NCBI GenBank assembly: GCA_002812745.2
Contig: NCSJ02000126.1
Coordinates: 52,336 to 116,335 of the forward strand
DNA from: Scytalidium lignicola
Taxonomy: Eukaryota > Ascomycota > Leotiomycetes
Length of the DNA: 64,000 bases
Direction: 5' to 3'
Part shown: piece by piece, positions 35,902 through 47,136 of the stretch
How the letters are laid out: every line of letters starts with the position of its first letter
How positions within the stretch are numbered: position 1 is the stretch's first letter
Translations under genes and position numbers: made by a program
The notes under the pieces: model-generated
What the model was told of the DNA's origin: nothing
Databases searched by the model: none
What the model saw: the letters and a program-made list of their open reading frames with translations, nothing else

Positions 35902-37023
35902 CTTGGTGAGGCTTTGACAGAATATACAATAATAGAACAGTTGCGTTAAAAGTTAGTTTGTAGTAATGTCGTTTGGAGAGGAGTGGGTAAATTTTAGCAG
36001 AATTGTCAGCCTCACGCAAGAGCTCAAGTCGCTTTTATTTATGTCGATCTATTTTATGTCGACTGGAATATTCTTCATTACAATGAAATAGAAGGGAAAC
36101 AAGACCAATAACTCAAAAATTAAAGCGCTCCATTGAAATAGTCAATGATATGTCCAGACTGGTCAGTCCAAATTCAAAGGGCGACCCATCCGGGTTTTTA
36201 AGTGTGCGGCCGCACAACTCGAGGCAGGACACTCGTAAACTATCATAGGTATATCCGTTTTCTAGCTCAAAAACAACAGCAATAGCATGATCCTTTAAAA
36301 TTACTGCAATCTTATTTATGTTTTCTATGGATCTTTTATTCAATACAGGAGCTGCCAATATCCATTTACTAATTTTATCCGTAATCTTTCCTATCAACTA
36401 GATTATGTAATAGGAACCTCATCTAACTTACTTTCTATATTAAGTAAATTTATCTTCTATTATTTATTACCTAAAATAAACTTTTCTTTGATTCATATTA
36501 TATACCATTTTCCTCTATCCATATCCCGGAAAAGGAATTCAGACTCTTCATTGATAGTATATGTAAATTTGATTAATTAATTAATGAGAAGGAAAACTTT
36601 TCCTAAATAGAAAAGCAATATAATAGTTGATACTTTGATGTTTTGATTATAAGAAAGTTTTCTCGTGTTTATATTTCTTTATCTCTAGGATTTATTATTA
36701 TATTGTAAAGCTTACTATAAGTCATAGAAATGTTATAAGAATATAGAAACCGCTTATATATAATTTTATATTTCTTTATATATCTCTTTTTCATATAGTA
36801 AGCATCCAGATACCGTTAGAGGAATCCATTCAAATGCAGCTGAACCTCCATACAAATGAACACGCCTCTGAAATGGACAAGTTATCACTAATTCAATACT
36901 CGGGACGATACTATATATCACCGTAGTTTCTATATCTTGTATGCCTGTTTGCACCATACTTCAGATTCTAAGCTCATACAATTGATTATCGTGTTGCCTG
37001 CATACAAATTGTGGGATAGAACC
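35902..37023. other. AT-rich spacer with short unassigned frames
   Basis: Two short minus-strand frames (94 codons at 36113-36397, 63 codons at 36766-36957) look somewhat protein-like but have no family and no joining introns. They may be relics in this decayed segment. The rest is AT-rich with no structure recognised. Confidence 0.35.
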
Positions 37024-37811
37024 TCACTGTAGCCGCACATCTGCTAGACCCTCATACAAAGCTGGGTCTTCATAAAACTCGGCGACAAACCTCTCTTTCA
37101 TAATCTTACATCTTTCTTCCATCGTAACAGCCATCCTTAATCTTCCAATATCATCGGGCTTTTCATCCTGTTCAAATTGAAGTACAAGCAATCCTCCTTC
37201 CTTCGGCCACCCAAACCAAACATTCCTCAGCTCCTCGTCAGTTGGTTCAGTGTCATCCCAGTCCTTAACTAGCACATCAAGAAACCTCCTCTCACTTTGC
37301 CACCATTTACCACCCACTTTTCTGAGGTTCTCGCAAAAAGCATCTTCCTTTTCCTGATTAGCAATTCGTGTTGGGGGTGGATCTAATGGATCGAAGCCAA
37401 GCTGTTTAAGCTCGACCAGGTCAGCGTTCGGACGGATTATTACTCCTCCTCTGGAGGGCCATCCATAAATACTGCATCCAAATTCGCCAAAGCTAGCCCT
37501 CCGAGTAGTATCAAGCGGGATAGGGCGCTATCTTTTCTCGAGGTGCCACCATCGTCGGTATTAGCAGCTAGAACCCAGCCTTAGGGCAAACAAAGAGATG
37601 GTGCCGTGATGGAGAGAGAATTCCGATAAGCCGATGACCAATACAGAATAAAGCAAGGGAGAAGTTTGCTGCTGCTTAGGAAGTGTTCTCTAGATATTTG
37701 AACTCGCTCGCTGTGCCGCTGTGCCTCCTTCTGCTTGTGAAGGGATGTGGGGTCCCTGGGTAAGATATCGAGGAGGATAGCCGTTAATCGTCGAGCCTCA
37801 GGCAGGCGCAT
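37024..37811 (-). CDS. unnamed fungal protein family, first exon boundary uncertain
   Basis: The main exon, 37024-37527, is open for 168 codons upstream of the stop. It reads RPIPLDTTRRASFGEFG, CSIYGWPSRGGVIIRP, DAFCENLRKVGGKWWQSERR, FGWPKEGGLLVLQFEQ and TMEERCKIMKERF. The paired 'GWP..GGV' and 'WW.S' blocks resemble a Pezizomycotina hypothetical family that has no assigned function. Its 5' side ends at a good acceptor (AAAAGATAG, with CTAAT upstream). A first exon starting MRLPEARRLTAILLDILP at 37811 is plausible, but I could not fix the donor. No membrane segment or signal peptide is seen. The gene is next to two pseudogenes but itself shows no stop or frameshift in the main exon. Confidence 0.5.
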
Positions 37812-38281
37812 TGCCTGTCTTTCGTCGCATGGTTAATAACCAAGCCACCAACAACTACCATCTCACCAACTACTGTACCAACTTACGTAGAGAATATGAC
37901 ATGGCCGGGTCAGGGCGTGTTTGTGGACCAGTTGCGGACCATATGAAAAGTTGAACAGCCAGCAAAAAGCACTTGCTACTAATGACTTGTCTATGCAGGT
38001 AGGTGCAATATCAACGTCGTAATACGGCACATACAAGTCATGCCCAATCAGAGCCAAGTAAAACCTGCGTGCAAGATGCGCGACAGACAGGCGAGCTATT
38101 GATTTTGCAAACCGCATTGCATAAACTAGAATGTCTGCCGGATGAATGGACTACAGAGTTAGGTATATTAAGGCAAACTATTGCGAGTTTTGAAGGTGCA
38201 CAATTGCTCTTCGAAGATAATAAGGTAACTCAGTGCGATTAAGATATTGAACTGTCCCCTATCTCTCTCAAGCATCTCACA
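37812..38281. other. divergent promoter region
   Basis: Spacer between the minus-strand unnamed gene and the plus-strand multidomain esterase gene. Open frames here overlap on opposite strands and neither is convincing. Confidence 0.4.
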
Positions 38282-41200
38282 ATGCCGCCATTTAGGCTCT
38301 TCGATATCCTCGTATCTCTGGCAGTTTTGTCTTTTTGGGGCTTAGCAAGTTCATAGATGGTCATCCCAGCCGGATCTCCGGACTATGCCAACGACTCTTT
38401 TCCTCCATATCCATCACTGACAGACCCAACAGTCCTAAATTGGCGGGGTACACGGTTGTTTGGCTGGAATGGTTGTCAGCTTTCCGAGGTCCAAGCTATT
38501 ACTGAAGCCTATAATGATATGTACAAGATATCGAATCTAGCCAACAATTACCAAAATATAGACTGGACAAGCGACGCAGCTAAAGAATTCTTTGGTCCAC
38601 AATCTGGGAAGTATCAGCTCACTGATGATGTTAAAACCCAAATCACAAGTGAGAAATACTACCGTGCCACTCGCATCATGTTTCAAACTGACCTCTGCGG
38701 TGTTGAAGATATCTTGGTTCAAGTGCAACAAATGTATTATACTTGGCTGACACCAAAAGGTGCTGGCGCTCTTTGGATAAGGGTCAGTACTCCTGAAGCT
38801 GCTAACATAAGCGGTAGTTTAACAAATTCCGATTGACTTTTTCTAAGGCACGGTGTAGCGGCGGAGACGAGACTGGATATCCAGACAACACTTGTGGAGA
38901 TGTCCTCCCACATGACCGCTGTTCGGACGGGTCACAACCTCTACCTGATGACGAGACGGCTAGTGCTCGACTCGAAGCCTATTCGGATCCAGTGGGCGTT
39001 GGTGGATGGTCTCAGATAACTTTCTGCACTGGCTTCTTCTCTAAGAATAATCTCGCTGCTGCTATGAAAAACCCATATTTGACAGATCTCCAGAGGTTTG
39101 ATAACCGCGCTCGCATCTTTTCCCACGAAGCTACCCATCTCGATTACTTTATGAACGCTCCAGGAACGAATCCGCAAACGGACGATCTGACAATCAAGTG
39201 GAGAGCGGGGGGTCGTCCGGTAACAGACATTGCGTATGGTGCACTCAATGCCCGAATACTCGGGAAATACAGGGCCGTGGGATTTGCGGGCTACTATACT
39301 CAGCGAAATGGTTAGTATTTAAACCACTCGTAAAGTAAAGATGAACTAATAATCGCTATAGCGGACAATTTTGCCTTTTTCGCATTGGCAAACTATGTCG
39401 AAAGTCAAAAAGGGCAGTAAATTCTCAGTCGCTTGTGATTCCATGTAATTGCCAATGGTAACTTGGCAGATATCCGTACCTCCCAAAAACTAGCTATAGA
39501 CCGGTACAAGCCCCTCGGGATAGAAACGGAAACCCGATACTGGAATATACCATCGATACTAGTGGTATTCTGGAGTTCAATGAAACTGAAGAATTTAGCA
39601 TAGAAACCGACTCGTCGTATACACACCCTGGATGCGGAGATAGAAGCAGCTTTACCGGTAGCGCCATTGCTACCAATTTGACAAGCAATAGTTTTGGTAC
39701 AGACGATGACCTTGGACAGGATTACGTCGCCCAAAATCAAGCCTGGCTTGCAAATTACTACACCTTCGATTTGAACAGTGTAACCCTTAGAATCTTGCCG
39801 CTAGGAGGTACGCACACTGGTCAAGTGAAGAACCATGATCTGACATTTGCGCAGATTCCATCACCAATGGCTTTCAAAGCACCGATAGAAACGGCTATAG
39901 GCTCGAGCTATACAACCAGCTCTCCGGGATTGGAAATGTTAACAATACAGTTGATCTTATTGGTTCTCTTCGATCTGGTACCATGGCAGATAATAACAAC
40001 GAAGGGCATAATGGAGCAACTATAGATCAGATTGCATCCTTCGCAACGGCTGTGCTTCCTCAACAACCTAATATCGTCTTACTTCATGCAGGTACTAATG
40101 ACATGAATCTTCCTCTAGATCCCACTACAGCTCCAGATCGTTTAGGAAACCTTATAGATCAAATAATCGCCGCTTGCCCAGATGCCCTGGTTTTGGTAGC
40201 TCAAATTATTTCGTCCGGGACTTCTGCAACTCAACAAAACATTATCCAATACAACGCAGCCATTCCAAAACTAGTTGCTATACGCCAAGCTAATGGTTCT
40301 CATGTCATGGTCGTGGACATGTTCTCGCAGCTTTCCTATCCCAGTGACTATACAGACGACCTCCACCCCAATGACCAGGGATACTCAATCATGGGCGATG
40401 CTTGGTATCGTACAATTGCTTATGCGAACGCAGAATTGGGCTGGATCAAGCCCCCTGTTGCAGGTGATGGCTCTGGCCATCTGATTACTTGCAACAGCCT
40501 TCCGACTTGGTATCCACAGGGACAAATTGCAAATGGAGCCGGCCTCGGAGCAAATATGTACCCTAATATCGTTTGCGAAGATTAGTAAGTTTTACCTACT
40601 TCTCATTTTGAATGGAAATATCTACCATCAATATGTGAACTTGCGCTGGGTGTTTACTCAAAGTATGGGTGGACTGTGTAATTGCTTCAATGCCGATGGC
40701 ACAGGCGGATCATTCGGCCCTCCTTTAACCGGAGATTCCTGCTATGACATGGGCTACAATCTCGTTCACGCGGTTCACTTTGCCGGTAAGTTCCCCTTCA
40801 GGTGTTAACATCTGCACCAATACAATTTCCCCTCGAGAAAGTAAATGGAAGCTGATATAGGACAAGACCTAAACGGGGATGGCCGCGCGGAATACCTCTG
40901 GGTAGATGCCAACGGAGCTGTCACAGCGTTTCTGAATCTTGGTCCTACAAGCGGCCAGGAAAGTTTTACAGGAGCGACAGTACAGTGGCTTCCACAAGGG
41001 GTTATAGCCACAGGTGTCGGTGCAATGAGACAAGAAGTCCAGTTTGCGGTTAGCTGCTACTCCTTACCTGTCCTCATAAAACACAGGCTAAGGATACTTG
41101 CTCCTAGGATTTGAATGGTGATGGACGAGCGGAATACCTTTGGGTGCATCCCAATGGCTCAGTTGAAGCTTGGTTGAATCTAGGCGGGCCGAATGATGGG

Positions 41201-41980
41201 CCCAACGCTGCACAGGTTGGCTGGCTGTACCAAGGGTTCATTGCAACTGGGATCGGAGCCCCGGGTTCGTCAATTTCGTTCGCTGTAAGTTCATCAATCG
41301 CGGGCCTTTTGGAAACAGTTACGAAGACCAATAACGATGATTTCGTCCGAGACTAATGTGATGTGGCATAGGACCTCAACGGAGATGGTCGAGCTGAATA
41401 CCTCTCAACCGACCCAAGCGGTGCTGTGACGTGCTACCTCAATCTCGGGCCCACGATTGATGACGGCCCGCATGCGGCGATAGTCGGTTGGTTGCCTCAA
41501 GGCGTGATTGCGACTGGCGTTGGAGGCGTGAGGAATCAGACGGTGTTTGCAGGTAAAGTGGCTTTCTTGTAAGGTGTCCCAATCTCGAAGTGGAAACTGA
41601 CGAAAGCAGACATAAACGGGGACAGCAGAGCAGATTACCTCCAAGTAACTCGCTCGGGATCTGGCGCTGTAAACGAGTGGTTAAATGGTGGAGGCCCGAA
41701 TGATGGGCCCAATGCAGCACAAGTAGTCTGGTATCCTCAGGGACAAATTACCACGGGTGATAGGACATCTGGTGCGAATGTCATGTTTGCTGGTATGTAT
41801 TGCCCTGCCCTCCTTGCACTTCTTCAAATCGATATCCCAACCATGCAATGTCAAATTTTTGATTAGGAAATTGAGCTAAGCTTAGACCTAGATCTTAATG
41901 GCGATGGAAGAGCAGAATACCTTGAAGTGGACCCGGCTACTAGTGCTGTAACGGCATATATGAATGCTTGTCCAGCTTGA
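38282..41980 (+). CDS. aspzincin-like peptidase / SGNH esterase / FG-GAP repeat fusion, TAG after signal peptide
   Basis: The eleven exons are 38282-38782, 38848-39310, 39362-39416, 39470-39807, 39855-40584, 40664-40785, 40861-41048, 41108-41284, 41372-41552, 41610-41792 and 41886-41980. All ten junctions keep phase, totalling 1011 codons. Residues 1-24 are a signal peptide (VSLAVLSFWGLASS). Codon 25 is TAG, followed directly by ATG. Residues about 170-310 resemble an M35-type metallopeptidase: HEATH at 260-264 and TDIAYG with Asp294. Residues about 445-650 are an SGNH hydrolase (CE3-like): GDSITNGF with Ser454, GTNDMN, DDLHP with Asp620/His623. Five repeats start DLNGDGRAEYL (first at 739), like FG-GAP/VCBS Ca-binding blades. 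It is probably a cell-wall or plant-polymer enzyme. If TAG is real, only a product from the ATG at 38357 without signal peptide would be made. Confidence 0.8.
38354..38356 (+). other. in-frame TAG separating signal peptide from mature enzyme
   Basis: The frame reads through LASS, TAG, then MVIPAGSPDY. CAG to TAG is a single C-to-T in a CpA context, the classic RIP site. No intron removes the stop while keeping the hydrophobic leader. Confidence 0.75.
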
Positions 41981-42658
41981 GCGTTGAAATTGAGTTTTTG
42001 AGAAGGAGAAGATGAGCCGAGCAGACCGATCACCACGGACGAGTGTTCCAAGCAACAATAGCCTAATCCCAGATCTCTAACGTCTCCATCCATGCAAAAT
42101 CAGTGACTGCTTAATGTTCATTGGCAATCAAATCACACCATACCTAAGCCCGATTTTGAAGACTGAGGATAAACTATCAAAATTCCTCTTTTGTAGCCGA
42201 CACACTAACAGTAAACATTGATAACTGCGAAAGTTCTGTTTCGTGACATTTGGTTTGATGCTTTCTCGGTGCAGTGGCTCACTCGTGCGAGCCGTCTCAA
42301 CCTGGTTAGCGGCTTTCCGTTTCAGGCGATGTTGCGCGAAGTCGCCCAAATTAGATAGGAGGGAGGTTTGAAAAGAATTTTAATCCCAAGACGCATTTAA
42401 AATTCCTAGAGAGTAGTTGACTTTTTGACATTTACGTCCTCAGATTGCAGAAGTCAAAGCTCTTGTTTTGGAGATTCAGGCCGTATACTTTGAGTTTCTC
42501 TGGCCCGACAATCGTCGCCTTCTCCGAAGTTGGTTATACAGCTGCCTACAATCTGGAGATTCATTGCCCACCCAGCTAGAATTCTCTGGACCAAAACCCC
42601 TTTAAACTAAATTCTGGACACGACAGGACACAAGCAACCAAATACAAGACAGAAGGAG
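41981..42658. other. intergenic, promoter of the DHA1 transporter
   Basis: Spacer between two plus-strand genes. No coding frame, repeat or RNA gene recognised. Confidence 0.4.
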
Positions 42659-44293
42659 ATGTTGGAGTCTGACATCAAAGATAATAGTCCAGTAGCGGAA
42701 GAGAAATCACAGAGAGTCTCTCCTCGGGCCAATTCAAAAATGGATAATGGACTTGCAAAGGAGCACATAAGGCCTCAGGGGGTTAGTTGGAGTGGGGAGC
42801 ATGATATGTTAAACCCAATGAACTGGCCGTCGGGAAAGAAATGGCGGATACTCGCAGTTGTATCTCTGATGACCTTCATCACGTAAGTCTACATCTATTT
42901 ACAATTCAATATGGAAAACTTCCTCACAGACCGACACCAGTCCACTCTCCTCATCAATGTTTGCTCCTGGAGTGCCTCAAGTCATGCGGGAATTTAATTC
43001 TTCGAGTGTCATTTTAAGTGAGATAGTAGTGTCAATCTACGTGCTTGGATTTGCTATTGGACCGCTGGTAGTCGGACCTTTGTCCGAAATCTATGGCCGC
43101 AAATGGGTATACCTGATTTCGTGTTTGGTATTTCTCGCGTTTAATATCGCCTGCGCTGTCAGTTCTAATCTCGACATGCTGATCACTTTTCGATTTCTGG
43201 CTGGTTGTGCAGGTTGCACACCTACTATACTTGGCGGTGCCACAATCGGAGACATGTTCTCGAAAGAAAAACGAGGAGCTGCCATGGCTCTCTGGGGAAT
43301 GGGACCCCAGCTTGGTCCTGCCATAGGCCCCGCAATAGGAGGGTTCTTGGCCGAGGCCAAAGGATGGAGATGGGTATTCTGGCTTCAAGCTATAATATCT
43401 GGAGCCGTCTTAACTCTTGGTGTTATTCTGCTGCACGAAACTTATGCTCCAGCCATCCTAGAGCAGAAAGTGAAGAAATTGATTCATGAAACCGGTGATC
43501 TGACTTTGAGGTCCTCACTTCACGACGAAACTCCATCATTACAGTTATTATCTCGAGCTATGTTACGGCCAATGAAGATGCTTCTCCTCTCACCTATAGT
43601 TTTCTTGCTTTCTGTTTATATCTCGGTACTCTTTGGGTACCTCTATCTCTTCATCGCCACTTTTCCAACCGTTTTTCAAGAGCAGTACGGGTTCAGTGTC
43701 GGGATCAGCGGCCTTACATACCTTGGTCTTGGAATAGGCTCCTTTCTCGGGCTGGTTATCACAGGCAGGACAAGTGATGTGCTGTATAACAAGCTGACAG
43801 GGAAATATGGTGGCATCCCGGCACCAGAATATCGACTCCCGCCTCTCATGCTTACAAGCCCGCTTGTGAGCATGGCCTTCTTTTTATACGGTTGGTCTGC
43901 CCAAGCCAAGGCTCAGTGGATTGTACCCATCATCGGTACCGCCTTCTTTTCGATGGGAATGATTCCTGCATTTGTAAGCTGTTCCGGTCGCAGTCATTCT
44001 TCCAAATATGATTTAACTTGGAGCTAATCTTCATGGTTTATTAGATTTCGATTAATATGTATCTTGTGGATACATTTGGTAGGTATTCTGCATCGGCTCT
44101 AGCAGCGAGCAAAATTCTACAATCAGTTGTCGGAGCTTTCCTGCCTCTAGCTGGGCGACCGTTGTACGATGACCTCGGGCTTGGATGGGGCAATTCGGTG
44201 CTAGGTTTCATCGCACTAACTCTCATTCCTGTTCCTTGTCTCTTCTTCAAGTATGGTGAGAAGATAAGAACAAGGTTCACGTTGAGTTTCTGA
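42659..44293 (+). CDS. MFS drug:H+ antiporter, DHA1 (12-TM) type
   Basis: Three exons, 42659-42882, 42941-43973 and 44045-44293, encode 501 aa with phase kept. The cytosolic head ends DMLNPMNWPSGKKWR, the usual 'D..NP.NW...K+W' entry of DHA1 proteins. TM1 follows, with FITPLSSSMFAPGVP across the first junction. GPLSEIYGRKWVY is motif A, and LAGCAGCTPTILGGATIGDMF plus GPAIGPAIGGFL are the antiporter motif C region. PEYRLPPL marks the central loop before the second half. These pumps export drugs, polyamines or metabolites across the plasma membrane. The acceptor of intron 1 is the second AG (CACCAG), chosen because it restores TPLSSSMFAPG. No damage is seen. No clustered biosynthetic gene hints at a substrate. 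Confidence 0.88.
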
Positions 44294-44559
44294 AATACGT
44301 CACGTCTAGGAATTGTCGTAAAACGCCGTTTGGACAATATTTAGTTATATGTAAGTTGCTATAGTTATGGTACGTATAGATAGCGTCGTTTGAATTGGAT
44401 TCTCGGGCTTTGTATTGTCTCCCCTCAAATTGTTTTATGGCAGGTATCAGCCAATTTATTACTATGCATAAAGTTGTATAAATTCTATATTTGTATCTCG
44501 GTATTAGATAATCTCATAATTCTACAATTATCGACTAGAAAGTGCTTTTAGTTTGTTCA

Positions 44560-44970
44560 ACTCAATTAAATTTAAGTTAAATTGAGTTTTTGTGTTTTTT
44601 TTTACACACACTGAATATATTTGTTATATATTGTTAATGTTTAAGCTAAATGTTTTTAATTGATTGATTGATTAATATTTATTTATGACCAGTGTGTGTA
44701 AAAAAAACTCAAAAACTCAACTTAACTCAAAACAACTTAACGTATAATTTTATACAACTTTATACAAGTGACAAAATAAGTAATAAAATAAGTGATAGCA
44801 AAATGATTAGTAAGCTCATTAGTTTAGCTAGTAAAATCAACTATCTTATTGGTTAATCTGTATTACTAATCAAAGACTAAGCTTAAATAAGAATGTTGAG
44901 TCAACTCAATTTAAATTGGGTTGAGTTGAGTTGAGTACACTTTAAAACTCAACTCAACTCAACTCATTAT
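44560..44970. repeat. AT-rich inverted repeats with TTGAG/CTCAA units
   Basis: Arms at about 44584-44613 (GAGTTTTTGTG then T-run and ACACACACTG) and 44690-44719 (CAGTGTGTGTA, A-run, CTCAAAAACTC) are inverted around a 76-bp loop. A second pair at 44918-44936 (GGGTTGAGTTGAGTTGAGT) and 44947-44966 (ACTCAACTCAACTCAACTCA) is nearly back to back. No open frame exists. The TTGAG pentamers look like subterminal repeats of a MITE-like element; borders and target duplication were not found. Confidence 0.5.
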
Positions 44971-45112
44971 ACACACTGTTTATGACCACTAAGGATATCG
45001 TTGTGTAACTTCCCTGGGGGTACAACGTCAGGTTAAGCTAAAGGTTTTATATACATACAATATTGTAAAAGTCATCTTTGCTGCTTGTACTACTATTGAT
45101 GAACTATAGAAT

Positions 45113-45439
45113 ATGCATTTGATGTTCACACATAGGGGATTCTTGCGGCTTGATCCTATAACGGAGAAGTTTGCAATTGATCAGAAAATGGTAGATGGAC
45201 ACATCGTTGAATTAAAGCACCAGCTCGCAGATAAAAAAAGAACATCTTCTCATGGATTCAGGCTTGGAATTCGTACGCTAGCCGCCTTTTCACATGCAAT
45301 TTTGGAAAACCATGTAACTAACGCCTTTGGTCGTGCTCACGTTGACTCGATGCTTTCCAGCTCGGAGCGCGTGCGGCGCCAGATCTTCTCTAACACTAAT
45401 AATGTTGTTGAGTGCTTGAAAAATTCTTTACATGAATGA
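45113..45439 (+). CDS. hypothetical ORF, 108 codons
   Basis: This is an open frame starting MHLMFTHRGFLRLDPITEKF. It is rich in charged residues and predicted helical, with no signal peptide, membrane helix or known motif. It lies between two repeat elements and may be a gene fragment or chance frame. I do not recognise it. Confidence 0.2.
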   Translation: MHLMFTHRGFLRLDPITEKFAIDQKMVDGHIVELKHQLADKKRTSSHGFRLGIRTLAAFSHAILENHVTNAFGRAHVDSMLSSSERVRRQIFSNTNNVVECLKNSLHE

Positions 45440-45506
45440 TTCGATGTTGATAACGTACCAGATGGGTACCTCTCTTTCCCATCCAGCCTCGGCAGTCTTG
45501 AACTCT

Positions 45507-45918
45507 ATCCCCTCGGGCGCTTTGAGGCCACTGTCCACTGTTAGCGCCATGCCTAAGGCTACATTTCAAGTAGTACCGAACACCAAAGAAAGATAATTAC
45601 TTATTTAAACGTAATAACTTGTCGTGTTGATTTAATTAAGTGAAATGGTAATTTATTTGATATTGTATTATACTGTAATATTTAATAGATTTCTTTTAGC
45701 TTATTTGAGAGTGGTTTTGTAGCTTCTTATAAATTACTATACTTGTAAAGATATTTACCAGTACTTACCAGCCAATCGGACACTACATACATTTAAGGTA
45801 TAAATACAGGCATCAACGGCTATAGCGTCCGATTGAGGGGTGTGTCCGGTTGGCTGATGAATACTGGCATGCCTGATTTGTTTACGCGATCTTACGCGAT
45901 CTAGGGCCCGAGGGGATA
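45507..45918. mobile_element. small TIR element, TATCCCCTCGGGC ends
   Basis: The left end TATCCCCTCGGGC (45507-45519) and the right end GCCCGAGGGGATA (45906-45918) are perfect inverted repeats, 412 bp end to end, so a TA target duplication is possible. Inside, an imperfect hairpin has arms at 45759-45784 and about 45841-45866 (ending GGACAC and starting GTGTCC). No transposase is encoded. A related end lies at 33772-33806. It looks like a MITE; the autonomous partner is not in this window. Confidence 0.6.
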
Positions 45919-47136
45919 ATCCCTTCATCGGCCTCATTCAGCTTCGAGATCAGTCTTCGAGAATCCCGATGGAATCATAGAATTTCATTGAGGTCGCATT
46001 AAGGGGCGTAAAGTTGCAGCGGACGCTCCGAACCACCTGCATTAGCGAGATTATAGGGACGCGTACTTATCTTTGACGAGCGGGTGAAGGGATTCGTAGG
46101 ATGTAATTAAGGAACTAATGGAAAAGCCTAGTGGGGGAGGCGTAGACGGGGGGGTTGATGCTAAGTTAGAGTGTACGTCTGTAAAGGGACGACAAATATT
46201 GGAAGTGGGTTACTATGCTCTATGGGGAAGATATGAAGGGCCAGTTTGGTAGGATAGATGTTGACAAGAGCTATTGCCTATTGGCATACGGATCCGTAGT
46301 GAGCTTGTTTAAGTGGTGGGGGAATAAAATTGAGTGTGAGAGCAGGATACAACCAATCAGCGTCATCGCTTACTGGCAGAATCTCTATACAATTCGATAC
46401 TGATAAAGACAGTTAAGCTTTATAGCTCAAATTCTCCAAAATATATATGCATTGTAAATACAGATAGATCTGTAATAATTCAAACTCTTATTTCAACTCC
46501 AAATTAAGAATTTACTAAGTATTATAATGCTTTTTTCTACAAATCGTACGTTGACAGCCTGTACTCCGTAAAGTCATGCAACCATATCAAGAAGGCGGTG
46601 TCTAAGAATATGATAACAAAGGCCAGGCATCAACCTTGCCACTTTACTTTTATTCAGGGTGCAACTGTGTATCTCTGTACGTACAGCACAGTACTGTGCT
46701 GTACCGTAGTCCTGTTTGTTCTCTCGGGATGAGTAACGCAAATGGGGAGGTGATTAGGCGCGCCAGATAAGATCAGGCAAAGATCGACCGTGATCGTGGC
46801 AACATTGGTCTCCTCACACACCACTACACCACAGAAATACCCTCAATTTCCGCAGAACCTGGTCAGCTTCGCCAATTAACCGTGGGCTAACACGATGTCA
46901 CCTTCCCCAAATGGTTGATATGCGGATTGCCCGGATGTAACTGGGATCTGGTCATCCACACCTTCGCAAATCGACCGAAGATGCTTATCTACTTATCTAT
47001 GATTTGCTGTGTAGTACTTACTGTACATGACGCTAATGACTGGCGGCGTAGCTTGAGGTGCTCAAAAGATGGGGTCGCAGCTATTTTTCAAAATATCTCA
47101 CGGCCTGGTTATTTCTTCATTCTCTCCTTCGCAACG
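45919..47136. other. intergenic, permease promoter side
   Basis: No supported gene. An open frame at 46915-47136 is continuous with the permease frame, but its residues do not resemble the family N-terminus, so I treat it as leader sequence. Confidence 0.4.

Noticed and set aside
36113..36957. Small minus-strand genes between the MYG1 copy and the unnamed gene
   Set aside because: There is some protein-like composition but no motif, no joining introns and weak starts, so I listed them only as part of the spacer.
38354..38356. TAG as a recoded amino acid or part of an intron
   Set aside because: No recoding signal is known for such fungal genes, and any intron removing the TAG would also remove the hydrophobic leader. 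A C-to-T change is simpler.
38357..40585. Two or three separate genes (metallopeptidase, then SGNH esterase) in place of one fusion
   Set aside because: Introns 39417-39469 and 39808-39854 join the parts in phase and restore the GDSIT block. No promoter-sized gap exists between the domains.
46915..47136. N-terminal extension of the amino-acid permease
   Set aside because: The frame is open, but the residues do not look like permease N-termini. The ATG at 47137 gives a normal charged head.
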